NCBI RefSeq assembly: GCF_008064635.1
Contig: NZ_VRYZ01000009.1
Coordinates: 62,001-126,000, forward strand
DNA: 64,000 nt
Reading direction: 5' to 3'
From: Parahaliea aestuarii
GTDB taxonomy: Bacteria; Pseudomonadota; Gammaproteobacteria; Pseudomonadales; Halieaceae
Shown here: piece by piece, positions 26,678 through 35,973 of the stretch
Layout: each line of letters begins with the position of its first letter
Numbering within the stretch: the stretch's first letter is position 1
Notes under the pieces: model-generated
Database searches by the model: none
Told to the model about the DNA's origin: nothing
Seen by the model: only the letters and a program-made list of their open reading frames with translations
Made by a program: the position numbers and the translations under genes

Positions 26678-28588
26678 ATGACTGAAGCAGGTTTTTGGTG
26701 CCGCAGTGTGCGCCGGGTGGCCGCTGCGGCGGTGCTGTGCGCCAGCGCTGTGGGGCAGGTGTTTGCGAGTGTGCCGGATGTGACAGACCCGGCCGTGGTC
26801 GAGGCCTTCGTCGACGGCGCGGTGATCCCGACCATGGAAAAGCATCACAGTCCCTCCGGTGTGGTGGCGGTGATGAAGGACGGCAAAGTTATCCTGGAGA
26901 AGGGCTACGGCTATATCGATGTGGAGAAGCGCATTCCCGTCGATGCCAGCGAAAGCATGTTCCGCCCCGGCTCGATTTCCAAGCTGTTCACCTGGATTGC
27001 CGTCATGCAGCAGGTGGAGCAGGGCAAGCTCGACCTCGATGTGGATGTGAATACCTACCTCGAGACCTTCCAGGTGGAAGATACCTACCCCGGCCAGCCG
27101 GTGACCCTGCGCCACGTGCTGACCCATACCGCTGGTTTTGAAGACGGCGCGGTGGGCTACCTGATTATCGATGACCCTGAGCGGATCATGCCGCTGGCGG
27201 AAGCGCTGGCCCATTACCAGCCCGCCCGCGTCACCGCCCCCGGCGAGCGCGTGGCCTATTCCAACTGGGCGACCACCCTGGCGGGCCATATTGTGGCCAA
27301 TGTCAGCGGTCTGTCCTTCAACGACTATGTGCAGACCCACATCTTCGATGTGCTGGGCATGACGCACTCCACCTTTGTGGAACCGCTGCCGGCGAGTCTT
27401 GAGCCCTTTATGGCCAAGGCCTACCTGTTTGAAGCAGGCGAGTACGTCGAGACGCCCTACGAGATCGTGGCCAACTTCGGTCCCGCCGGTGCCGCCGCGG
27501 TGAGCGCCCGCGACATGACCTTCTTCGCCCGCGCCCTGCTGCACGATGGCGCCTGGGAAGGACGGCGCATCCTCAAGCCGCAAACCCTGCAGCAGATGCT
27601 GGATGAAGGCTTTGTGCACGACGACCGGGTGCGCGGCGTCGGCCTGGGCTTTCTCAAGCGGGAGTACGGTCCGGAGGGTTTTGACAACTACGGCCACGAT
27701 GGCTCTACCACCCGCTTCAACTCCCACTTCGGCCTGTCGAAGTCGGAAGACTTCATGTTGTTCTCTTCCTTCAGCGGCCCCAACGGCGGCGCGGTGCACC
27801 AGCACTTTGTGAAGGCTTTCTACGACGAGTTCTTCCCCCGGCCGGCGCCGAAGCTCGAACCCCCGGCAGACTTCGCTGAGCGGGCCGCGGGCTTTGCCGG
27901 CATCTACAACAGTTCCCGGGGCAGCTTCACCAAGATCGAAGCCATCATGCGCCCACTGGGCGGCATGAAGGTGGTGCCCATGCCGGACAACACCCTGCTG
28001 GTAGGCGACACGCGCTACGTGGAAGAAGAACGCAACCTGTTCCGCGCCCAGTACGGCACCGAGCGCATTGCCTTCCAGCAGGCCGAGGATGGCACCATCG
28101 AAGGTTTCGTGATGGACGGCCTCGGCGTATTCCAGTTCTACCGTGTTCCCTTCTATGAGTCGGCGGATTTCACCCTGCTGTTGATCGGCCTGTCCCTGCT
28201 GGTCTCGGTGCTGGTGGTGTTGCGACTGGCCTATCAACGGCGCGAGGTTCGCGTAGCTGGCAGTGCCGAGCAGCGGGCCGAGTACACCTCGCTGGCGTTT
28301 GCCCTGTTGACGCTGGGTTTCTACGGCCTGGTGGGTGTTGCGGTCAGCGGCGGGTTGGAAGGCCTCTTCTATGCTCTGCCGGCGTCACTCAAGTTCTCCC
28401 TGGTATTCCCGCTGCTGCTGGTGCCGGTCGTGCTGTATCACTTTTACCAGTGCGTGCAGGTCTGGCGCGAGGGCCTGTTCCAGGGGCTGTGGCCGCGCAT
28501 TCGCTACAGCATCGTGACGCTGGTGGCACTGCTCGGCCTGTGGTTCTACTACTTCTGGAACCTGCTGGGCTTCAACTACCTCGTATGA
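26678..28588 (+). CDS. Serine hydrolase (beta-lactamase fold) with C-terminal membrane segments, module A
   Basis: A 636-residue exported enzyme with a signal peptide (about 1-31). It has the catalytic motif S99-I-S-K102 (RPGSISKLFTW), Y-S-N (AYSNWATTLAG) and H-D-G (GHDGSTTRF). A linker domain (about 400-485) is followed by about four C-terminal helices (490-630), ending WNLLGFNYLV. The active site should face the periplasm from the inner membrane. It is closely similar to the gene at 38032 and more distantly to 18258. Next to racemase and dipeptidase genes, a D-stereospecific peptidase or amidase role is likely, but this is inference. The start ATG follows AGGGAGACAGG. Confidence 0.87.
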   Translation: MTEAGFWCRSVRRVAAAAVLCASAVGQVFASVPDVTDPAVVEAFVDGAVIPTMEKHHSPSGVVAVMKDGKVILEKGYGYIDVEKRIPVDASESMFRPGSISKLFTWIAVMQQVEQGKLDLDVDVNTYLETFQVEDTYPGQPVTLRHVLTHTAGFEDGAVGYLIIDDPERIMPLAEALAHYQPARVTAPGERVAYSNWATTLAGHIVANVSGLSFNDYVQTHIFDVLGMTHSTFVEPLPASLEPFMAKAYLFEAGEYVETPYEIVANFGPAGAAAVSARDMTFFARALLHDGAWEGRRILKPQTLQQMLDEGFVHDDRVRGVGLGFLKREYGPEGFDNYGHDGSTTRFNSHFGLSKSEDFMLFSSFSGPNGGAVHQHFVKAFYDEFFPRPAPKLEPPADFAERAAGFAGIYNSSRGSFTKIEAIMRPLGGMKVVPMPDNTLLVGDTRYVEEERNLFRAQYGTERIAFQQAEDGTIEGFVMDGLGVFQFYRVPFYESADFTLLLIGLSLLVSVLVVLRLAYQRREVRVAGSAEQRAEYTSLAFALLTLGFYGLVGVAVSGGLEGLFYALPASLKFSLVFPLLLVPVVLYHFYQCVQVWREGLFQGLWPRIRYSIVTLVALLGLWFYYFWNLLGFNYLV

Positions 28589-28603
28589 TCACCACGGGGT
28601 TGC

Positions 28604-28632
28604 GGCCGGCAGGCACCGCGGTGTTGCCGGCC
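28604..28632 (+). other. Intercistronic GC-rich hairpin
   Basis: GGCCGGCA pairs with TGCCGGCC, and the inner part pairs further with one bulge. It lies in the 94-bp gap between the serine hydrolase and the DUF819 gene. No U-run follows, so it may be an RNA-stability or partial-termination element within the operon rather than a terminator. Confidence 0.4.
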
Positions 28633-28682
28633 GGCTGGCCTAGCAACGGGTGGCGTAGCCAGCGCGGAGTGCGACAGGACAC

Positions 28683-29819
28683 ATGATAGACGCCGCGGAT
28701 ACCTTCACCCTCGGCGCTGTGCTGCTGGCCTGCGTTGCCTTCAGCTTCTGGGCCGAGCGCACCCGTATCGGCCTGAACGTGGGCGGCCCGCTGATCGTGC
28801 TGTTCCTCAGCATGGCGCTCGCCAACGTCGGGGTCATTCCCCACGCCAGTGGCCTGTACGACACGGTTGGCGGCCTGCTGGTGCCGCTGGCCATTCCCCT
28901 GTTGATGTTGCGTGCCGATATCCGCCGCGTGGTTCGCGATGGGGGCCCCTTGCTGCTGGCCTTCCTGCTGGCGGTGGTGTTTACCGTGGCGGGCGGGGTG
29001 GCGGCGTTCTACCTGGTCGACCTCGGGGAGATCGGGCCGCAGGTGGCGGGTACGCTGGTGGCCAGCTATATCGGTGGTTCCCTCAACTTCGTCGCTACTG
29101 CAAAAGCGGTGGGCCTGGAAGATCCCTCGCTCTACAGTGTCGCCATGTCGGCGGATGCGGTGGGCGCGGTGTTTTTCCTGATGGCCCTGATGAGCCTGCC
29201 GGCCCTGGCGTGGGTGCGCCGGGCCATGCCGTCGCGCTACCTGGCCAGCGGCGCGGCTGCGGATGCAACTGTAACGCCGCAGGAGGAAGCACCCGGCGAG
29301 CCCCTGCAACTACACCGCATCAGCCTGGGGATGGCCCTGAGCCTGTTGTTATGCGCCATCGCCCAGGGCGTGGCCGCGGTGCTCGAAGCCGACAGTCTGT
29401 TCATCCTGGTGCTGACGCTGCTGGCGCTGGTGGTGGCCAACGCCGGTGGCCGCATTGTGCGCCATGTGCAGTACGACTTCGAACTGGGCACGCTGTTCAT
29501 GTACATCTTCTTTGCCGCCATCGGCGCCGGCGCCGACATTGCGCTGGTGATAGAGACCGCCCTGCCCATGCTGTGGTTTATCGGGGTGGTGGTGGTGGTT
29601 CACCTGCTGTTGCTGCTGGCGGTGGGGAGTGTCCTGCGCCTCGACCTGGCGGATGTGATGATCGCCTCCAACGCCTGCATCCTGGGTCCGGCGCCGGCCG
29701 CGGCGCTCGCCGCCAGTCGCGGCTGGCGCGGCCTGGTGTCGCCGGGGATGCTGGTGGGGCTGCTGGGCTACGCGATTGCGACCTTTATCGGCATAGCCTT
29801 GACCAGGGCGCTGGGCTGA
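28683..29819 (+). CDS. DUF819 family integral membrane protein, putative transporter
   Basis: A 378-residue protein with about ten transmembrane helices and a hydrophilic central loop (about 188-205). The internal motifs VASYIGGSLNFVATAKAVGL and the later IASNACILGPAPAAALAASRGW are typical of DUF819 (YjcL-like), a family with no firmly established substrate. As the last gene of module A, after racemase, dipeptidase homologue and serine hydrolase, it probably imports the released amino acid or small peptide across the inner membrane. It converges with the GntR gene. Confidence 0.82.
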   Translation: MIDAADTFTLGAVLLACVAFSFWAERTRIGLNVGGPLIVLFLSMALANVGVIPHASGLYDTVGGLLVPLAIPLLMLRADIRRVVRDGGPLLLAFLLAVVFTVAGGVAAFYLVDLGEIGPQVAGTLVASYIGGSLNFVATAKAVGLEDPSLYSVAMSADAVGAVFFLMALMSLPALAWVRRAMPSRYLASGAAADATVTPQEEAPGEPLQLHRISLGMALSLLLCAIAQGVAAVLEADSLFILVLTLLALVVANAGGRIVRHVQYDFELGTLFMYIFFAAIGAGADIALVIETALPMLWFIGVVVVVHLLLLLAVGSVLRLDLADVMIASNACILGPAPAAALAASRGWRGLVSPGMLVGLLGYAIATFIGIALTRALG

Positions 29820-29836
29820 CCCCGGCGCGGGGTCAG
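29816..29836. terminator. Stem-loop shared by two convergent genes
   Basis: CTGACCCC-GGCGC-GGGGTCAG forms a perfect 8-bp stem. It contains the stop codon of the DUF819 gene in one arm and that of the GntR gene in the other. Only short T/A runs flank it, so termination strength is uncertain. Confidence 0.5.
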
Positions 29837-30519
29837 ACTTTCAGGTCGCGGGTGTAGAACTGTTTGCTCGAGAAGATCGTATTGAGGACCCGGTCTTCAA
29901 TCTGGCTCAGGGTGTCGTGCACCGCCATCTTGATGCGCGCCGGTTCATAGCCGCGCATGATGTCGAATATCATGCCCTGCTGGGCGCTGGAATAGGGTGA
30001 TGAGTCGTTGGCCTTGATGTACAGCCAGTAGATGCGCATGGCGGTGTCTTCCAGCTGTCCGGCCCAGTCCAGCATCAGCGGGTAGCCGGTTTTCTCGCAC
30101 ACCATCATGTTCAGTTCTTTATTTTTCTTGAGGATGTTGAGGGCGGTGTCGTCGCTGTCGATGGGGTGCATGGCCTCGATCTCGGCATTGCGGCGGTCCA
30201 GTTCGTCGTAGTCCACATAGGCGGCGGCCTGGGTCCAGATCGAGGGCAGGAATACCTTGCGCAGGGCGAAGTTCTGTTTGATCTCCAGTGCTGTCAGCGG
30301 TGCAACCTGGGTCACCCTGGGCGAGATGGAAACGAGGAAGTGCTGGGCAATCAGGCGCTCGATGAGGTTGCGGGCCACGGTGCGGCTGATGCCAAACATG
30401 TCACTGAGAATGTTCTCCGACACCTTTTGGCTCGGCGCCAGCTGTTGTGTGACGATCGCATCCATGATGGCGCTGTAGGCGTCATCACCTTCTGCTTTTT
30501 TGTATGTCTGCCTGCGCAT
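29833..30519 (-). CDS. GntR-family (FCD-type) transcriptional regulator
   Basis: A 228-residue protein with a winged helix-turn-helix (about 12-75, including LAPSQKVSENILSDMFGISRTVARNLIERL) and an all-helical FCD ligand domain (about 80-215). FCD regulators usually sense organic acids or amino acids. I chose ATG 30519 because AGGGGG lies just upstream; a start at 30570 has no such site. It lies between modules A and B, convergent with A and divergent from B, so it is the best candidate to control both. The ligand may be D-Glu or an N-acyl-Glu (inference). Confidence 0.9.
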   Translation of the reverse strand: MRRQTYKKAEGDDAYSAIMDAIVTQQLAPSQKVSENILSDMFGISRTVARNLIERLIAQHFLVSISPRVTQVAPLTALEIKQNFALRKVFLPSIWTQAAAYVDYDELDRRNAEIEAMHPIDSDDTALNILKKNKELNMMVCEKTGYPLMLDWAGQLEDTAMRIYWLYIKANDSSPYSSAQQGMIFDIMRGYEPARIKMAVHDTLSQIEDRVLNTIFSSKQFYTRDLKV

Positions 30520-30717
30520 TGGCACCCCCTGGTCAGTTATCAGCCGCGGAGCCGGGCTATTGGTCCGCATTGCGTGCTGACACTATACCCGCCTCCGGCG
30601 CGCAATGGAGTTATCGCCCCAATACTCCAGATGCCCGCCATTATAGCTGCGTTAAAGTAAAAAATATTTAATTTCAGCTGTTCTAAAATGCAATAATCGG
30701 TGCTATAACTGCTATAT

Positions 30718-30736
30718 TTGGTCAATGAATGATCAA
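30718..30736. promoter_or_regulatory. Candidate GntR operator upstream of module B
   Basis: TTGGTCA-ATGAA-TGATCAA is an inverted repeat with 7-bp arms and one mismatch. It sits in the AT-rich 278-bp region between the divergent GntR gene and the module B receptor, about 60 bp before the receptor ATG. Repeats of this size are typical for GntR dimers. Confidence 0.35.
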
Positions 30737-30797
30737 GTTCACGCAGGCAAAACAGCCATAATGCTTATTAGAGCAGCCTTAATTTGGGGAGAGTCAC

Positions 30798-33158
30798 ATG
30801 CAGCATCGTTCCAGGTCATCGCTCCTGCTGGGGCCGATTGTATTGGCAACAGCTATTCCAGCCTCTGCGCAGTCCACGGACAGCTCGGGGGAATCGGCTT
30901 CAAATGCCATTGAGGAAGTCGTTGTTACCTCACGGTTCCGCGAGGAAACGGTGCAGGACATCGGTGTTGCAGTGTCCGGGGTTACGGCTGACTCGATTGA
31001 GAACCTTGGAGTCAAAAACTTTGACGACCTCATTCAGAATGTCGTCGGTATCTCTAACGTACGAACCCAGCAAAACAGCAATAACGTGCAAATACGCGGT
31101 ATTGCCAATGATCTGAGCGCATTCTACGCATCGAGTAACGTGATCAGTTTCTATGTCGACGATGTTTCCGTGACTGCGACAACAGGCCAGCGTGATTTCG
31201 GTGTTGTCGATCTTGATCGTGTCGAGATTATCCGGGGTGCTCAGCCCACCTTGTTTGGTGAAGGTGCGGTGGGCGGTGTAATACGCTACTTCACGGCAGA
31301 TCCCGATCTAGCCAGCGAAAACGTCACTGGCACGGTGCATGCTTCGATGGAATCCATCGATGGCGGCGGCTATGCCAAGCGAATAGACGGCGCGACAAAT
31401 TTTGTTCTCAATCCAGACAAACTCGCCGTACGACTGTCTGCTTACGGCACTGAGGATGACGGTTTCATATACAACCGCCTGGCTGACGAAGAAGAGGCCA
31501 ATGGTTTTGAAAGCTATGGCGGCCGCGCTGTCGTACTGGCTCGTCCAACCGATAACCTGGAAGTCAGGCTGTCAGCGTTTGTTGCAAGGGACGAGTATGA
31601 ACTGGATTCACAAATTCAGGTCGGTACAGATCCTGAAGACGCGATCTACGGGCTGGCAGGCTTCGCGGATGGCAGTTTCCCCGATTTTATTGGCGAGGGG
31701 CAGGATGACTTTGATCTCTTCTCCGGCAGGCTGACCTACAACTGGGATCAATTTGAACTAACCTCCATCACCGGGTACTACACCCGTGACATCGTGGCTG
31801 ATTCGCTGAGCGTGGGAAATACCCTGGGGTTGGCGCCGTTCTTCCCGACGGTCGATACAACCACGTTTACCTCGATTACCAACGAAAGTGAAATGTTTTC
31901 GCAGGAGTTCCGGCTCGTCTCCAATTTCGACGGTCCTCTGAATTTCACCTCGGGGTTGTATTACCGGGATCGGGACGTGCTGCTTGATGAGTCCCTGGTG
32001 TCTCCCGGTATTGCTGCCGTGACTGAACCCACAACGTCGAACATTTTCACCTCGACAAGTGCCAATGAGTCGGAACAGTTCTCTGTTTTTGTAGAGGCTA
32101 CCTACGAGCTAACTGAAGCGCTCCGGTTGATCGGTGGCGTGCGCTACGTGGATGACACCTACACCTCCGAAATTGTCTTTAATGAAACCATTAATTTTAT
32201 TCCGTCCAATGGCCCCTGGACCGAAGATAACCCTATCGGATTCGTCTATCCGGCCGAAGTGCTGGACATCGCCGGTGTACCGGGGCCCTATGAGTTCGAG
32301 CTCAATGAGTATTTGCCCCACGTAGGGGTGGAGTTCGATGTCCAGGACAATATGCTGCTGTACGCGAACGTCGCAAAGGGCATTCGCAACGGCGGTGTCG
32401 GGCAGGCCATTGCGGCGCTTGCCGCGGCGGGTGACGAGAACGACCCCAACTTCGCGCAGAACTTTGCCAATGAGCTCTTCTATGATGACGACAGCGTGGT
32501 GACCATTGACGCAGGCTTCAAGTCAACGTGGCTGGAAGGTAATCTGCTGGTCAACATGAGCGCGTTTCACACTGAGTTCAAAGACACCCAGATCACTATT
32601 CAATCGCCTGCGACCAGTGTCACAAACGGGCCAGACCAGCGACTCATCGGTGTTGAGCTGGAAACTCAGTATGTCTGGAACAGCAACCTGACCACGTTCT
32701 TCAACGCGACCGCGATGGATACGGAGTTTGAGGGCGATTTCAGTATTACTGGCCTGGGCGTAGACATTGAAAAGGGCGATCGCGCCGTCAACGCACCGAA
32801 GCTGTCATTTGCGACAGGCTATACCTACATTATGGCCATTGGCGACAGCGGCTGGAATCTCAAGTCCTCAGGTGCCTACCAGTACATTGGCAGCCGGTAT
32901 TCAAGCAACCAGAACTTTCCTTCAACAGAACTTGATTCGATTGAAAACCTGAACTTGCGCCTCGGGTTTGAAAAGGACGGCTATTCCGTCATGGCCTACG
33001 TTTCGAACGCGCTGAATGACATAGAAGCGGTTGCAAAAGGTCCTGCAGCTGTGTCCGCTTCGCGCGATGAGAATGGCGTTGCACTTGATGCGCCTCTCAA
33101 CTCTCTGGCCATTAACCGCCCGCGAGCGTTCGGAGTAAGCTTCAGAGTCGACTTCTAG
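30798..33158 (+). CDS. TonB-dependent receptor (module B)
   Basis: A 786-residue receptor with a signal peptide (about 1-24, ending ASAQ), TonB box (IEEVVVTSRFREE), plug (RVEIIRGAQPTLFGEGAVGG) and barrel ending GVSFRVDF. The base composition is visibly more AT-rich than in module A. The ATG follows GGGGAGAG. It opens module B and is separated from the next gene by a stem-loop, so receptor and enzymes may be made at different levels. Probable substrates are the same type as for module A, judged only by context. Confidence 0.93.
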   Translation: MQHRSRSSLLLGPIVLATAIPASAQSTDSSGESASNAIEEVVVTSRFREETVQDIGVAVSGVTADSIENLGVKNFDDLIQNVVGISNVRTQQNSNNVQIRGIANDLSAFYASSNVISFYVDDVSVTATTGQRDFGVVDLDRVEIIRGAQPTLFGEGAVGGVIRYFTADPDLASENVTGTVHASMESIDGGGYAKRIDGATNFVLNPDKLAVRLSAYGTEDDGFIYNRLADEEEANGFESYGGRAVVLARPTDNLEVRLSAFVARDEYELDSQIQVGTDPEDAIYGLAGFADGSFPDFIGEGQDDFDLFSGRLTYNWDQFELTSITGYYTRDIVADSLSVGNTLGLAPFFPTVDTTTFTSITNESEMFSQEFRLVSNFDGPLNFTSGLYYRDRDVLLDESLVSPGIAAVTEPTTSNIFTSTSANESEQFSVFVEATYELTEALRLIGGVRYVDDTYTSEIVFNETINFIPSNGPWTEDNPIGFVYPAEVLDIAGVPGPYEFELNEYLPHVGVEFDVQDNMLLYANVAKGIRNGGVGQAIAALAAAGDENDPNFAQNFANELFYDDDSVVTIDAGFKSTWLEGNLLVNMSAFHTEFKDTQITIQSPATSVTNGPDQRLIGVELETQYVWNSNLTTFFNATAMDTEFEGDFSITGLGVDIEKGDRAVNAPKLSFATGYTYIMAIGDSGWNLKSSGAYQYIGSRYSSNQNFPSTELDSIENLNLRLGFEKDGYSVMAYVSNALNDIEAVAKGPAAVSASRDENGVALDAPLNSLAINRPRAFGVSFRVDF

Positions 33159-33171
33159 GTAAGGTACCCGG

Positions 33172-33204
33172 GGCAACCTCCGGGCGATGCGCCCGGAGGT
33201 TGCC
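33172..33204 (+). terminator. Strong stem-loop after module B receptor gene
   Basis: GGCAACCTCCGGGCG pairs over 15 bp with CGCCCGGAGGTTGCC, leaving a 3-base loop, followed by ATTTACGTTT. It could be a rho-independent terminator or a read-through attenuator between the receptor and the enzyme genes. Confidence 0.65.
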
Positions 33205-33253
33205 ATTTACGTTTCCACAGTCCAGAAAAATCACTGCGAATGGTGTCTGATTT

Positions 33254-34816
33254 ATGGTTTTAATCGCGCGTTTTCTGGTTGCGGTCCTGCTTGTAGGGGC
33301 TTGTGGCAAGTCCATGGGCAGCGACCTGGACCTGGTGATCATTAACGGCCGGGTTATCGATCCCGAGTCGCGAACTGACGCAGTCCTCAACGTTGGAATT
33401 CGAGGAAGCCGGATTGTTTCCGTCACTGCCGACGATATGTCTGCCTCAAGAGTCATCGACGCGCAAGGGAAGCTAGTGAGTCCGGGCTTCATTGATATGC
33501 ATGCCCACGGCCAGAACATCCTGAGTGGTCGCGTGCAGGCGCTGGATGGTGTCACCACGGCTCTGGAACTTGAGGCCGGTGTTTGGCCGGTCAATCGCTG
33601 GTACGCCGAGTTGGCGAAGGAAGGGCGCCCCATTAACTATGGAGCTTCAGTAAACTGGGCGTTTGCACGCGTAGACGCGCTGCTTGGGTCCGGGCCAGAA
33701 GGGGATGATGACTGGTTGACTGAGCAGTTCGCGGGGGCGGAGTGGCAGGCAAAACTGACCAGCGATAGCCAACTCGACGAAATAATGACTCGCGTGCAAC
33801 AGGGGCTGGATCAGGGGGGGCTGGGTATTGGCTTTCTGCTGGGCTATGCGCCGGATGTGGGTCGTAAGGAATACTTTCATCTGACGGATCTGGCAGCCCG
33901 GAACGAGGTGCCTACTTTTACGCATGCCCGTTATCTTTCCATGCTGGAACCCGATAGTTCCTTCGAAGCAATGGCGGAAATCGTCGCCGCTGCCGCCGGC
34001 ACCGGGGCGCACGCTCACATCGTCCATCTGAACTCCATCAGCCTGCGGGATATTGGTCCCATCGGGCGAATGATCTCCTCGGCCAGGGATCAGGGGGTGC
34101 GTCTTTCGACAGAGGCTTATCCCTACGGTGCAGGTTCAACCCATATCGGTGCTGCCATGTTCAGGCAAGAAAACTGGCAGGAAAAAATTGGCGGTATCAC
34201 CGCACACAATTTCGATGTGAATGGGGCTCGCCTGGAGGAAGCAGAATTCGAACGCTTGCAGAGTGAGGCGCCTGAAACGGGCGTGGTGGTTCATTTGCTG
34301 GATACCGCGGTACCGGAAGACCAGGCATTCCTGGATCAGTCAGTACTGTTTCCCGGCGGAGTGATAGCGTCAGACGGCGGCGACTGGAGTCTGGATGGCA
34401 AGCCAGTGGAAAGCGACACCTGGCCACTACCAGAAAAAGCCTGGAGCCACCCTCGCAGTGCAGGCACCTATGCGCGCTTTCTGCGCAACTATGTTGTAGA
34501 GCGTAATACGCTAAGCTGGCTGGATGCTATTGAGCGAGTCAGCTATGGTCCTGCGCGCTTGCTTGAAGCTGCAGTTCCGCAGATGCAACGCAAGGGGCGC
34601 ATTCAGGTTGGTGCAGACGCGGATATTGTGATCATTGATCCTGTCCGTGTTACCGACAATGCGACCTATACGGCGCCTGCACAAACATCGAGTGGAATTA
34701 ACTACGTCATCGTCAACGGCCAGGTGCTGGTCGAGAACGGCGAACTGGATACAGACGTGCTTCCCGGCAAGGCGATTCGCAATGACCAGCCCTCACAATC
34801 CAGCGGTGAAATGTGA
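33254..34816 (+). CDS. N-acyl-D-amino-acid deacylase / D-glutamate deacylase-type amidohydrolase, lipoprotein
   Basis: A 520-residue amidohydrolase-superfamily enzyme. The N-terminus has a lipobox (LLVGAC, Cys17), so it is probably membrane-anchored in the periplasm. It has the metal motif HAH (83-85, in GFIDMHAHG), later histidines in TFTHARYL and HAHIVHLNS, and the catalytic Asp in VIASDGGDW, the D-aminoacylase pattern. Such enzymes remove the acyl group from N-acyl-D-amino acids, giving free D-amino acid and a carboxylate. With dgcN and dgcA downstream, N-acyl-D-Glu is the likely substrate. Its stop overlaps the next start by 4 bp, so the genes are translationally coupled. Confidence 0.85.
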   Translation: MVLIARFLVAVLLVGACGKSMGSDLDLVIINGRVIDPESRTDAVLNVGIRGSRIVSVTADDMSASRVIDAQGKLVSPGFIDMHAHGQNILSGRVQALDGVTTALELEAGVWPVNRWYAELAKEGRPINYGASVNWAFARVDALLGSGPEGDDDWLTEQFAGAEWQAKLTSDSQLDEIMTRVQQGLDQGGLGIGFLLGYAPDVGRKEYFHLTDLAARNEVPTFTHARYLSMLEPDSSFEAMAEIVAAAAGTGAHAHIVHLNSISLRDIGPIGRMISSARDQGVRLSTEAYPYGAGSTHIGAAMFRQENWQEKIGGITAHNFDVNGARLEEAEFERLQSEAPETGVVVHLLDTAVPEDQAFLDQSVLFPGGVIASDGGDWSLDGKPVESDTWPLPEKAWSHPRSAGTYARFLRNYVVERNTLSWLDAIERVSYGPARLLEAAVPQMQRKGRIQVGADADIVIIDPVRVTDNATYTAPAQTSSGINYVIVNGQVLVENGELDTDVLPGKAIRNDQPSQSSGEM

Positions 34817-35973
34817 ACTGGTACCGCACCTATCTGCTGCCCGGTCTTGTCTTTCAATCGGTAGTGATTGGTGGCGGCTACGCTACAGGGCGTGAGCTGA
34901 TCGAGTTCTTCCTGCCAAGCGGGCCGGTGGGCGGCCTGCTGGGATTGCTGGTTGCTGGTGCTGTGTTCGGCCTGGTTCTGGCCGCGGGTTTCGAATTTGC
35001 ACGTGTTTTCCGCGCCTATGACTACCGGCACTTCTGCCAGGCCCTGCTGGGCCGGGGTTGGGTTCTCTTTGAGTTGGCCTTTTGCGTGCTTCTGTTACTT
35101 ATTCTGTCTGTAATTGGTTCGGCGGCCGGCGAGATGCTGGCAGACAACCTGGGCGCGCCTCCACTCGCGGGAACGCTGTTGCTGATGGTCGCGATCTCCG
35201 TGCTAACTTTTACGGGCTCGGAGACAATCAAGCAGGTGCTGGCTGGCTGGTCTTTCCTGCTGTACTTCGTTTACGCCCTGCTGGTTGTACTGGCCTTTCA
35301 CCAGTTTGGGGACGACATTGTCACCGCCTACACCAAGGCTGACGTCGGTAGTGGCTGGCTGCAAAGCGGCATCCTGTATTCGGGATACAACCTCGCTGTG
35401 CTTCCCGCGGTACTGTTTGTGGTTGCCCGGCAGACCCGCCGCCGCCAGGCGGTGGGTGCGGGACTACTGGCCGGCCTTGTCGCCATTATTCCGGCAATGG
35501 GATTTTACGTCGCGATGATGGGCGCCTACCCCGCCATAGGCGAACAGGCGGTGCCCGCCAATTACCTGATGACCCTGTTGGGAATGAAGTGGTTTGAGTT
35601 GCTGTTCCAGGTTGTCGTCTTCGGCACCTTCATCGAGACAGGCACGGCCCTGTTGCACGCGGTGAACGAGCGGCTGGATGGCTGGCTGGTTGACTCGGGA
35701 CAGTCCCTGCCCAGGCTGGCCCGCCCTGCCGTGGCACTGGCCTTCCTGTGTGTGGCGATCTTTGCCGCCGCCCGGATCGGCATCATTGACCTGATTGCCC
35801 AAGGCTACAATGCGCTTACCCTGGTCTTTATTGCCGTGTTGGTGCTGCCGCTGCTGAGCTACGGGCTCTGGCGAATCGGTCGCGCTGACCGTTCAACTAT
35901 CACAGGCCGGGGTAACGGGAGTCCGCAAGCTTCCGCTGCCGGGCAGGCGGCCGAGGAGAATGCAAAACCATGA
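34813..35973 (+). CDS. YkvI-family integral membrane protein, putative amino acid permease
   Basis: A 386-residue protein with about ten transmembrane helices, starting with a GTG that overlaps the previous stop. The opening LPGLVFQSVVIGGGYATGREL is the conserved start of the YkvI family, which is distantly related to sodium- or proton-coupled amino acid transporters of the APC/NSS fold. It probably moves the released D-Glu or an N-acyl-Glu into the cytoplasm. The C-terminal 25 residues are a hydrophilic tail. It overlaps dgcN by 4 bp. Confidence 0.8.
   Translation: MNWYRTYLLPGLVFQSVVIGGGYATGRELIEFFLPSGPVGGLLGLLVAGAVFGLVLAAGFEFARVFRAYDYRHFCQALLGRGWVLFELAFCVLLLLILSVIGSAAGEMLADNLGAPPLAGTLLLMVAISVLTFTGSETIKQVLAGWSFLLYFVYALLVVLAFHQFGDDIVTAYTKADVGSGWLQSGILYSGYNLAVLPAVLFVVARQTRRRQAVGAGLLAGLVAIIPAMGFYVAMMGAYPAIGEQAVPANYLMTLLGMKWFELLFQVVVFGTFIETGTALLHAVNERLDGWLVDSGQSLPRLARPAVALAFLCVAIFAAARIGIIDLIAQGYNALTLVFIAVLVLPLLSYGLWRIGRADRSTITGRGNGSPQASAAGQAAEENAKP

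Noticed and set aside
25129-28237. Long minus-strand open frames (25129-26835 and 26672-28237)
   Set aside because: They oppose the M19 and serine hydrolase genes, which have clear family motifs; the minus translations show none.
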